From: Lindgomyces ingoldianus
Taxonomy: Eukaryota; Ascomycota; Dothideomycetes; Pleosporales; Lindgomycetaceae
NCBI RefSeq assembly: GCF_010093535.1
Contig: NW_022985185.1
Coordinates: forward strand, 938,200-1,002,199
Direction of reading: 5' to 3'
Length of the DNA stretch: 64,000 nucleotides
Positions 22,103-31,786 of this stretch are shown piece after piece. The notes under the pieces were generated by a model, which saw only the letters and a program-made list of their open reading frames with translations, made no database searches and had not been told where the DNA came from. Every line of letters starts with the position of its first letter. The first letter of the stretch is position 1. A program made the translations under genes and the position numbers.

Positions 22103-22107
22103 GACAT

Positions 22108-23290
22108 GTTATTATTTTAAATGTTATACTTAGCTTTAATATTCTTTACAAGGCTAAACTAGCTTTAAATTACTATAAGATTCTTATAAAAAGCTTTTTT
22201 ATAGTTATACTTGTTCTTAAACTTTACTTTAAGCTTTAGATAACACTTAATAAACATACTAGGCTAGTTTATACTAATATAGCCTAGATTACACTTAGTG
22301 TATAAAGAATTAGCTATATTAGCTTCAGCTACTAGCTAATAAGAAAATCTTTACCTATTTAGCTTTAAGTATATGCTTTATAATTACTTACTTCTTATTA
22401 TTATTATAACAAGGTAGGCACGGTTAACTATGTAGCCTTCTCTCACTTCTATAGGTTTAGGCTAGACTAGAGGCAACTGCTAGTGCTAGTGCTAGCCCTA
22501 GCGTTATCTATATATATATTATACTATGCAAGAAATACTTAGCTTAAGTATTATTATATATACCTTTTAGTGTAGTAAAGAAAGTTGTATAGTATTAATT
22601 TTATAAGTAAGGCGTTTACTTTATTATATAATACTTAAGCTACTTAAAAGTTAAGAGCTTAAGTCTTAGTATTTACTCTAGTTTAAATTATAGTAAAGGC
22701 TATAATTAAAGTGAAGTAAATATATATCCTTAGTCTTATGTCTTAGAGGCTAAGACTATTAAGAGAGAGAATAGTGTAATAAGATAGGCATAGTTAACTA
22801 CGTAGCCTTCTCTTGCTTATAGAGGTTTAGGCTAGACTAGAGGCAACTGCTAGTGCTAGTGCAAGCTCTAGCATTATCTATCTATATATATATATATATT
22901 ATACTATGTAAGAAATACTTAGCTTAAGTATTCTTACGCGTACCTTTTAGTATAGTAGAGAAAGTTGTATAGTATTAATTTTACAAGCAGAGCGCCTACC
23001 TTATTACAATTATCTAGCCTTTATAAGTTAGCTATAGAATTAGCTTAAAAAGGTTATCTAGTGTGTTAGTTATTTGCTATCTTTTAAAAGACCTTGTACA
23101 TAGCTGCAGCATGTTACTTAGAGAGTGTTGCGTTTTATTTAAAAGTCTAAAGTATAAGCTGTATCTAATGTTTCTTTAACACGTCTAAGTAGTGTTTTTA
23201 GGAATGCATTAGTGTAGAAAGAGTAGTTTAGTGTAGTCTTAGTAAAAGTAAGTAACTTAGGTGTGTAAGCAACTTGCTTGTAGGTTACGT
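22108..23290 (-). repeat. Fourth copy of the TA-flanked repeat (copy D), split by a MITE
   Basis: Colinear with copies A and C, ending GGTTACGT followed by TA at 23291-23292. It is interrupted at 22404-23009 by the TTA-flanked MITE: the host sequence CTTATTATTA / TCTAGCC continues on both sides. Confidence 0.6.
22404..23009. mobile_element. 606-bp MITE with TTA duplication (PIF/Harbinger-like)
   Basis: The termini TTATAACAAGGTAGGC and (reverse complement) TTGTAATAAGGTAGGC are inverted repeats, flanked by TTA at 22401-22403 and 23010-23012. A 3-bp TTA duplication suits PIF/Harbinger transposons (inference). Internally it contains two similar units of about 225 bp (22407-22627 and 22778-23005), each with the GGTTTAGGCTAGACTAGAGG segment, so it looks like a tandem dimer of a smaller MITE. 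Confidence 0.65.
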
Positions 23291-23292
23291 TA

Positions 23293-24150
23293 GTAGCTAG
23301 TGTTTTTAAAGACTCTAGAGAGCCTAATTTTAACATAACTTTGCTAATATAGTTGTAGATATTCGTTTAACTCTAAGCAAATAAGTCTACAGAGCCTTAA
23401 TTATAGAGTGTACTAGCTAGTTATAATTAAAATTATCCTTCTAGCTTTGCTAAAGCGCTAAGAAACTAAATAGTATAGGTAGTTACTACAGTAGCTAGAG
23501 CCTGATTGTCTATACAGTAACAGAAGACAATTTACTTTATTTCTAACTGCTAACTAAGAGATTGATACTATTAGTAACAGTAGCAACAGTACTACGTTAT
23601 ATTAAACACTATAGTAGAGAGGCTGCATCTATATATATTCTAAGATGCTTGTTATACTTGCTATTCTCTAAGCAGTGCTTGTAGTAAGCATAGGAAGCAT
23701 AATACTAGGCCTTACAAGTACATTACCTAATCTAACCCTAGTATGTAACCTAGGCAGGCCTATTCTTCTGTAGGGTTAGCCTTAGCAGTGCTCTATTTGC
23801 CTATGCCATGGGCTGGTGTCCAGTGGTATCAACTAGAGATTAGCTGGCAGCGTTAGAAAGGGCACGAAGCAAACTACAGCAACTTGCAGCAACTTGCAGC
23901 AAACTGCGACACACATCGGTTGTATTGCAAGAGGCGCTAAGCTGGCTTGTTGACAACGCTACCCAAGCTAGACCTAAGCTAGCTAGGTGTTGCGGTATAA
24001 AACCTAATTCCGTAGTGACGATACAGTCCCTCTTCTTCATCGAATTCAGCACTGTTATCAGTTATTTGACAGCTAAGCCAAGCCATTACAGTTATTATTA
24101 TAAACTAAGGTTCTAAGAAGCTAGTTATATAACTTATATAGTATAATAGA
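23293..24150. other. AT-rich repeat-derived DNA
   Basis: No supported gene. A less AT-rich patch at 23750-24060 includes short CAGCAACTTG repeats and open frames of 60-70 codons on both strands without recognisable features. Confidence 0.4.
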
Positions 24151-25080
24151 CAGAGTTAGCAATAATTAAGTTAATTAAGTTAGGGTGAATTGCTTAATTA
24201 ATTAACAGATCTAGCACATTTTAATTAACTTAATTAACTTAATAGCATAAATAAGGCTTAACTTAATTAACTTAATTAACTTAATTAATAGATTACGTAG
24301 TAAATTAACTACTATATATTTTATAAATAGTTTTTAGGTCTTTAGAAGAGATAGCGTTACTACATAGACTTTTTACTAACTTTGTAGGCTTTAAGCTAAG
24401 GCGCTTCTAACTACATAGGCTTTATAGAGCAGAGAGGAGGTCTGCCTTTATGCAGAGACGCCTTATCTCTAGCAAATTACCTAGCTTAAAGAAGGTCCTC
24501 TTATAATTAGTAGCTGCTATAAAAATGCTAAAAATTATAAGAGTAAAGCGTAATAAAATAAGGTACTTATTAGCCTTTTTTATTTAGTATAAAATTAGGT
24601 TGCGCGCAAATAAAGACTTTTTTAGTATAAGTAACTTAATTATCTAGCGCTTAAACTTATTATAGTAATAGGTTAAGCAGGTGTTGTTACTTTATAAGGT
24701 AGCTTTTATAAAATCTAACTAGCTTCTAGCTAGCCCTATATGTGCCTTCTTTAGCAGAGGCTTTAGAGTACTAACAGGAGAGGCAGTGTCTTTAAACTCT
24801 ACCTATAAGTGTTAAAAGCTAAGGTGGCAGTTGTCTAGCTAGCCTTTATATACGTAGTAGAGGCAGGTAAGTTAGTAGGCAGTAGAAGTTAAGGAATTTT
24901 AAATATATAGCACTAAGCCTAGTTAGGCAACTATTACAACTCTAAAGTCTCTTAAAGCTAAGCTGCTTTATACTATATTTACTACTTCTACACACTAAAG
25001 GATTTTATATCCTTTAGTAAACCTAAGATCTTAGAGATTTAAGTCTATTAATTAAGTTAACTTAATTGTTGCCAACTCTA
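24151..25080. mobile_element. hAT-like MITE with perfect 8-bp duplication
   Basis: The termini CAGAGTTAGCAATAATTAAG and (reverse complement) TAGAGTTGGCAACAATTAAG are inverted repeats of about 24 bp. The 8-bp flanks ATAATAGA at 24143-24150 and 25081-25088 are identical. The (C/T)AGNG terminus with an 8-bp duplication is the hAT signature. The 930-bp interior has tandem TTAATTAAC runs (24160-24300) and no transposase, so the element is non-autonomous. Confidence 0.82.
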
Positions 25081-25088
25081 ATAATAGA

Positions 25089-25827
25089 CGCTAAGCCTAA
25101 GGTTAATCAGGTACCACATCGCAGAGCCCTTCAACCTACAGGAAGGAATATTATTATTGTTATAATTAATCACTGTAATTGCTGCTACAAGGCTGCGGAG
25201 GGTTACTAAGACTAGGGGAAGGAGTGTTAAGAGGTATACCCGTGCAATCAGATTCAAATGCCTTAGACAAACCTCTCTTCTGGTACTGTACCTAGTCTAC
25301 AAATCCAAGTAGTGGTGCAAATCGGTCAGTTTAAAGGAAATGCAAACAGTTTGAAAAGGTACAACAAGCTTCTCACTGATGGCTTTGCCATCCCTGCCAA
25401 TTACCATAAACTGTCGACCAAGTCACAGCCGCGCGGCCATCTAATAGATTTATAACAAAACGCTTACAGGCGCAGACAATCCTTCATTTTTAAACTTTAA
25501 GGGTAAGGTGAGCCAGGTGCAAGATGAGCAGAGCGTAGGAATATTTGACTTACGGCTCAGCATTAGTCCATCAATAGAATATCAGCTTCACTGCCGCATC
25601 GGAGATCCAACTGTCTGATCGAACCATCCCAGATTGCTTTGTTTGACAGCTCGTAGTCTATCCTGGGCTTGGTTGAGAATGTCCCGCACGTATGTCGGTG
25701 CCCCTACTCTGTATGTTAGTAAATGCTATTCTCTCACCTGTACCAAAGTAGAAGATCTCACCATCCCAGAGGCCAGCATTGATGAGATAATTTCTGGCTA
25801 AGGCCAACTCACGATACATTGTTGCAA
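25089..25827. other. Transition from AT-rich repeats to ordinary DNA
   Basis: Base composition rises from about 25100 onward. I see no gene, RNA or clear repeat. It may include the 3' end of the minus-strand coding-like region to the right. Confidence 0.35.
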
Positions 25828-26530
25828 TCAGTTCTTTCCTTTCAGCTGGTATACTTCACCCTCCTCTTCACTCACCTCTACTTTGAGGTCCATGTCCTCT
25901 TCCGAAGATTCTGATATCTTGCGTACCAATCTCCTAGCCTTGGATCGATGTGGAAGTAGAGGTACATCTGAATCCGTGGTCTCTGGCTCACCCTCACTGA
26001 CCGTGACCGTGTTCTTATTTTAGGGTCGTTGTTCGTGAGGCCCGACCCCAGATTAGGGAGGGGGCTTGAGTAACGCCTTTCATTGGCAAAAGTTTGGCAG
26101 GCATGCCTGGGCATACGGACGCAATTCGGTCTAGCTTTCTGTTGGGCCTTCCATCCTCAGATTCGCTCGGCATATATTCATCATCATCCGTGTCTGAGAC
26201 TAGAGGCACAATCTTGGGAAACTCGTCGTCGGAAAATTGCACTGAAACACTCTCACTGGCACCTTCCTCAAAGTTAGGCAAGTGATCGTCGGGGTCGCAA
26301 CATAGTGATATATATGGCTGCTGCGATGGAGCAGACTTGCGAGCGCCAGGATATACTAGGTACGTTGCGTGATAGCGCGACATATTGGATTGTAAACCTA
26401 GTGAACTACTTATTCTCCCCTTGCCGGGAATCAACCAGAGGAAGGAGAATCCAACGTAGGAGAGAAGAGCATGCGACATCCTTTGCATCAGGAAAACGCC
26501 ACGCTTTCTAGCTCTAGTGTGGTTGCCTGC
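25828..26530 (-). pseudogene. Acidic hypothetical protein, probable gene remnant
   Basis: On the minus strand two coding-like segments can be read in different frames. The first (about 26490-26050) encodes an acidic, disordered stretch (SDDEFPKIVPLVSDTDDDEY then PSESEDGRPNRKLDRIAS). The second (about 26015-25828) encodes EGEPETTDSDVPLLPHRSKA, then RRLVRKISESSEEDMDLKVE and a stop. GTATGC directly after RIAS and GTCAG before the second segment could bound an intron of about 120 nt, but the phases do not match, so a frameshift or an incorrect boundary remains. No family recognised. Confidence 0.3.
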
Positions 26531-28179
26531 AGCGCTTGACAGGAGAGGGATCCCGGATTGCGAAAGGCGAAAGGTCAAAGACGACAGAACAGTGACAGGC
26601 CCGCACTGGTGCACGAGGATTTCGTTCGTGTCAACAAACCATTACGGTCGCAATAATTGAAGTGAGGCGAAACAAAAGGTAATAGCATGAATTTTTATCA
26701 AAGTTTGAGCTAAAATTTCATATTATATTCAGAGATAATTCTGCCTAGGCGACGTTGGACATGAACATGAAATATAATAGATCTGAATCGGACAAAAACG
26801 AAGCTCTCGAACACTTTGAGGCGCTTAGGGTTTCTGCGCTTCATGAAATCAAGAAAGGCGACCTCAAGAACTCTAACATGTCATTCGCCAACGCGAAGTA
26901 CCTCATCTAGCGTCACTGACACTAAAATAAAAGAGGGTGTTAACAAGGATGGTACAGCAAACTATAACAAAAGTCTTAATCAGCCCAGGTGCCATTATTC
27001 TTTTCAAGACTAAGTCTGGATACATATAGTTACAAGTAAATAGAGAATTTATTGCCAAGTGCTAGCAAAACGAATCTCCCACTCCATGAATTGAGAGGCG
27101 GACACTTGTGTCCGGATAGAAAATAGTAATTAAGTGCCCAAGCCTGGAGGTGAAGGATATCAGGCCAGTAAAGGGGATGGAGCGAACCAAGCTTCTTTAC
27201 GACATTTAGTTTAGCTATGCTGTCCCGGAGAGGGTACCGAACGGCTCTAAAATGCTCAAAAAGTCCACCGAATAATGCCGACAGTTCTAGCTTAGGCCAT
27301 TCGGTTAATAAGCCCTAGCTTGGCTAAAATACTTCGTCCCTCGAAATCTTCATAGGCTCCATCAACGCCTCCTCGACGAATGGCCCAGTCAGAGCTGGTC
27401 TCATCAATGCGTTCGAAGTATCAGAACGCCTGATCCGGTCAACGCGTTAGCTGATGCAGAGGCCTCTGAATGGTTAAAATGACCTCCGAGAGGCCGTTAG
27501 ACAGGCAAGCCCACATGATCTATGCTTTCGTCAATGATCCCAGCTTGCGCCCCGCCCGCGTGACAACTCTGGGACTGCCTGCTATCTCCACTAGATAACA
27601 CTGAATTCCCCAAGCTGCTTCCTGAGGACAGACGAATCTTGCGGCTTCGTGCCCTAAAATATTACTCAATGTGGTGCCAATGCCCGACAAACTCTTGGCT
27701 ACCATTGTAGGACTCAAGTCCCGAAACTATGCTCGCCTCAGCCTTGAAAGTCAAAGGTTTGGTCTGGAAGATATAAGAAGACGAAACAATCCAGTTATAT
27801 TAGCTCTATGAACTCTTCATCAATGACTTAAACTCTGGATATTGGCTTCACACAACGCTGCATTCTCGTTCCAAAGTCTTCCCAACCACCAGTATGAAGA
27901 CACGCTCCCGGCTCTTGAGGCCTGACCCCTAAATTTGTTCATGGAATTCAGTTCTATCCGCCTTTGAGCTCTCTTTTTTAACAAAAATCTAAAATTTAAA
28001 ATTCTTAAAATTAGCTTCACACGACACTATTTATCGGTTTCACAGGCTACCAACCACCCCCATGGGGATTTTACGTCCAAACTCTCAAGGAATGCCCCAC
28101 CGATTCATTTCATTGAGCTCCCGCCCTTTCATGCCATGGCTAGTTGTTCCATATTCCCCTACAGAGGCTAGATGCTAGT
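26531..28179. other. Intergenic, no supported gene
   Basis: Base composition is ordinary, with scattered frames of 60-70 codons on both strands that show no domain, no splice support and no start context. I see nothing I can annotate. Confidence 0.4.
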
Positions 28180-28800
28180 CTATATCGAATCTATTTTTCT
28201 CACTCCTTGCCTTGCTCGCTCTCGGGAGTAATCTGGCCTTCCGAACCCTTCCGTTAGTAATCCCTCTTCGTAGCAGGACCTTGCTAGATCACAGAATGCG
28301 AAGGTGGCTGCCCACGCTTCTATTTTACTAAGGTGATTGGCCAGCTGTACGCCCATCACTCCAGCATACACTTCTTCGCCAAAGTATATTGGCCATCTGC
28401 TAAATGTACGGCGCCACAAGAACCTCGCTCCCCCAATTGGCGCAAGGCACAGCTGGAGATTCTTGAACCTGTGTGTTAAGACCTGCAGTCAGCCTTTTGG
28501 GTATGCACGTTGACTGCATAGCCTCCCAGAGGTCCAAGTCCTCTTCTGCACGCCCAAACATAAGGCTAGCTTCCATTTCCGGAGTCCCGCAGTCAGCCTT
28601 TTGGGTATGCACGTTGACTGCATAGCCTCCCAGAGGTCCAAGTCCTCTTCTGCACGCCCAAACACAAGGTTAACTTCCATTTCCAGAGTCTCTTCTCAGA
28701 GCTGGCTGGGGCCCTAAAGTCTATGAGCAGCCTTCTTAATAGCTTTATTTTATCGTAAAGTTGGCTCCAGGAGCTGGACCGACACATCGACTTCAAAACA
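28180..28800 (-). pseudogene. Coding-like remnant with internal tandem duplication
   Basis: The minus strand has an open frame ending at 28180 whose product looks protein-like (WPIYFGEEVYAGVMGVQLAN then LARSCYEEGLLTEGFG). Upstream of it, coding-like segments are repeated because of the 104-bp duplication, and the frame changes between units (LCLGVQKRTWTSGRLCS in one frame, FGRAEEDLDLWEAMQSTCIP in another). I do not recognise a family. It is likely a decayed gene fragment. Confidence 0.3.
28485..28692. repeat. Tandem duplication, two 104-bp units
   Basis: Units 28485-28588 and 28589-28692, each starting GCAGTCAGCCTTTTGGGTAT, differ at only a few positions (for example ACATAAGGCTAGC against ACACAAGGTTAAC). 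Confidence 0.85.
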
Positions 28801-28886
28801 CTGGACCTTAGTCATATTCCTTCTCATCCCCTACACTCTCAAGATATTCCTGCTACTTGTAGTGGCTCCCCGTTGATACTAGTAGA

Positions 28887-30125
28887 ATGTCGGACTATCT
28901 AAATTCAGCCTTATCATACCCCGTACCAAACTCGGATCTCAGCTATGGTTCTACAAGAAGTGATCATAGCTCGCAAGATGGCCGCATCCTAACGAATCTA
29001 CATTTGCCCACTCCATCTAATTTAGAGTCTACAATCTTAAATTTAGATGAACAGACATGGACACCCCCCCCGATATGATATGACCCAGGGAGGCAGACGA
29101 AAAAACTATATCCGCCGCAAGGACCGATTGCGGAAAGTGCTATTGAAATACAATGTAGTCCACTCCACCTTGGGTCCACGTTCGAACCTAGGGAGTCGAG
29201 TGTGCATGAGGTGTGCCAGAAGGATGTCCATAGGTCTTTTTGTGAGACCTCTGCAATTACAGAGGCAAATACGTTTACTGAAATGGCGATGGGGACAACT
29301 CCTCCATCTTCAACTTTGCTCTCCCTACATGTAAGTTCTGAAACCATAGAATGCATAATAACCTCGGCCTAATATGAAAGTAGCGAAGAAGCCTTCATAC
29401 AGCTGGCGTCCAGGTTTCAAAATCGGATGAATCGACTTCCCAAGTAGCGACTCCAACTCACTCTAAACTTCCACACCCCTTAGAACCTCTTGAGACATTG
29501 ACCGCCGCACCTGTTATAATTCTGCCCGCACAATTATCACCGAGTTGTGATTATGGGAATAATGCTACCGAAATGTACCCTGAATCTTTTCCCGTGCCGA
29601 TGTTTTCTTCGAAAAATCAGCTAGAGTGCGACGAGTGTCACTCCACCTTCCCAGAGGCAAAATACTACAAGTGAGCAATTATGAGATCCTCATTACGTGC
29701 AAATCGCTAAAAATTACAACAGCCATCACGTAAAATTCCATGACAAGCCTCACGAGTGTGACACCTGTCATCGATGTTTCAGGCATACCAGAGACCTACA
29801 CCGCCACCAACAAACGCACAATACCACCTATGCTCCTGGAATCCAGTTTCGCACAGGGAACTTCTACTATTGTAATAAAATGGGGTGTTCATACAAGGAG
29901 AAGGGGTTTCCTCGTCGAGATAATCTCCTCCGCCATTTGAGGAACCAGCATTCTAGTAGGAACGACTCCGTTGTCAGACCTGTCTCAACCAGGGTGCGGA
30001 CAGAGCATGGATCAACGGAGAACTTACAGAGGAAGATAGTTGTTTTACATCGAGTATGCTGGCTGCTGTTTCTGCCTCAGACATCAATAATGCAACAGCG
30101 TGAGTTCTTTCCTTTTCTTGATTGA
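28887..30125 (+). pseudogene. C2H2 zinc-finger protein gene interrupted by an in-frame TGA
   Basis: Three exon blocks join in frame: 28887-29330, 29384-29670 and 29723-30125 (introns of 53 and 52 nt, GTAAGT and GTGAGC donors), giving about 377 codons. The C-terminal part has three C2H2 fingers: CDECHSTFPEAKYYNHHVKF-H completed across the second intron, CDTCHRCFRHTRDLHRHQQTH in the next, and YYCNKMGCSYKEKGFPRRDN followed by LLRHLRNQH. This is a probable DNA-binding nuclear protein. The N-terminal exon runs from MSDYLNSALSY and is open to the donor at 29331 except for one TGA at 29076-29078, which fits CGA-to-TGA or TGG-to-TGA. An 8-C run sits just before it. No good intron removes the TGA. The 3' end after the last finger also appears to change frame. 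It may be a pseudogene, or have an unusual intron. Confidence 0.6.
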
Positions 30126-31786
30126 TCATCGTGAACTTGCTGTGATACACTCTGTGAAGCAAACAAGCAGCTTCAAGATCATTAACCTTGCGCGTTGCGC
30201 AACATTCGTATGCTCATGATTGTGCAACGATGACCGGCATCAAAATGATAGCAATCAGATCCCACCAAAACGCACTGGCAATGTCGTTTTGCCCAGGCTC
30301 CCACTCTCTTTTCTTCCAGACCTATAAGTTCCATGTATTCCACGTGTCATGTAGAACAGACATCCGAGGCTTGAAAGCTGTGCCAGGGAACGGCTATCCC
30401 TAATTGAGCCCTTTATTTTCTAATTCTAGACTTTGCACATTTCAAGAGGACTTCTTTCTATTTGCCCATAGTCCTAAGCCCTTTGCAGACTATCCGGATT
30501 TCTTTTACCTCCGTTATTTATTATACAACACGAAGCTAGAAGTTCCCAGAACCACATCAGTTAAAGACAGCCCTGGGCTGAGCAATTTGGAATTAAGTTG
30601 AAATCGTTGGCACACATTGAAATACATCATGACCATTTTGATACCATGCAAGCCACACTCTTTGCAACTAAGCATATAATTCTCAATGTTGTTTCTAGCA
30701 ACAAAAACAATCGATCATACGATTGGTGGCAATCGGGGCCGTACTGTGCCGCAGGAAAACTTCCTTCAGCCTCGGCCAATTCAGATAGAGAAAGGTTACA
30801 CGCCAGGCAGCGGGTCTTTTGTGCATGGATTCCCTCAGATGCAGGACGATTGCAGTGTCTATCCCTCAAAATGATAGCTCACGGTCTTGGTCTACGTTTA
30901 TTATTTGCTTTCCAAAAATGGGCAACTCTGTGATACAGCATGTGCTTGACACGCACCGAATTTTGAGGCTGACATATTCACTTAAAGGAGGGAATTGCAA
31001 GCGCCTTTCTATCGACGGTACGAACCCTGACTCCGCCCTTCTATCCTGTTCTCCGTACGGAGACTCTTTCTTCGAGCACAATAGAACCTTAGATAGCCAC
31101 TTTGGAGAGCAACTGCAAAGGCTGACGTCTTTTCTCTCTCCCACCCCGCAAATCGCTTGATGTGACATTCTTGATCACCTGATTCCGCGCCTAAGCGAAC
31201 AGCGCGTGGCTGCAGCACCTTAGGCAGCTGTGCCAAGTAAAACCTGTCGGTTCCCGCGTCACCGTTGTTACTTTCTCCTCTCGTTCTCCCCCCCCTCTCT
31301 TTTCATTCGTAACCCAACATATATCGTGCAAATTCGAGGAGATTCAGTCTTCACTATCACTATTCAGGAATTCCGATCGCTTCTGCATCAGGCTAGATCG
31401 ACTTTTGGTGGGACTACGACAAATTTAATCTAACACTCCTTGGGCTGACGTTGCGAGGACCAAAGTATGTACCAGGCCTACATAGAACATTGGGACTTGG
31501 TAAGAGCCTCTCGTAGCTATCTCTGAGCTCGCCCCGCTGCCTTCGATCTGATCTTTTCACCGCCCTTATCATTTCTGGGAGAAAAATTTGAAAATGTCGT
31601 TCGCGTGCCGTTCTTGTAATATCCTTCAAGAAGGATACATATCTTCATGCAATTGTGCCATTTTTATACAATCTATGCTACGATATACGCATATATTGAT
31701 ATTTCATAGATCCATCAAATCTCAATACTATGTAGCACTTAGGTCCTTCCATACCTCCTTACCACGAACCGATAGTATATTAACAC
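30126..31786. other. Long intergenic stretch between zinc-finger gene and Argonaute
   Basis: Overlapping short frames on both strands (60-113 codons) but no domain, no consistent splice pattern and no RNA gene that I can support. The last 200-300 bases must contain the Argonaute promoter and 5' UTR. Confidence 0.4.

Noticed and set aside
1..25100. CRISPR array or prokaryotic-type systems in the repeat region
   Set aside because: Repeats are eukaryotic transposon ends and tandem arrays without regularly spaced unique spacers; the genes are clearly fungal.
30188..31236. Several 70-110 codon frames between the zinc-finger gene and Argonaute
   Set aside because: They overlap on both strands, show no domains and no consistent splice sites.
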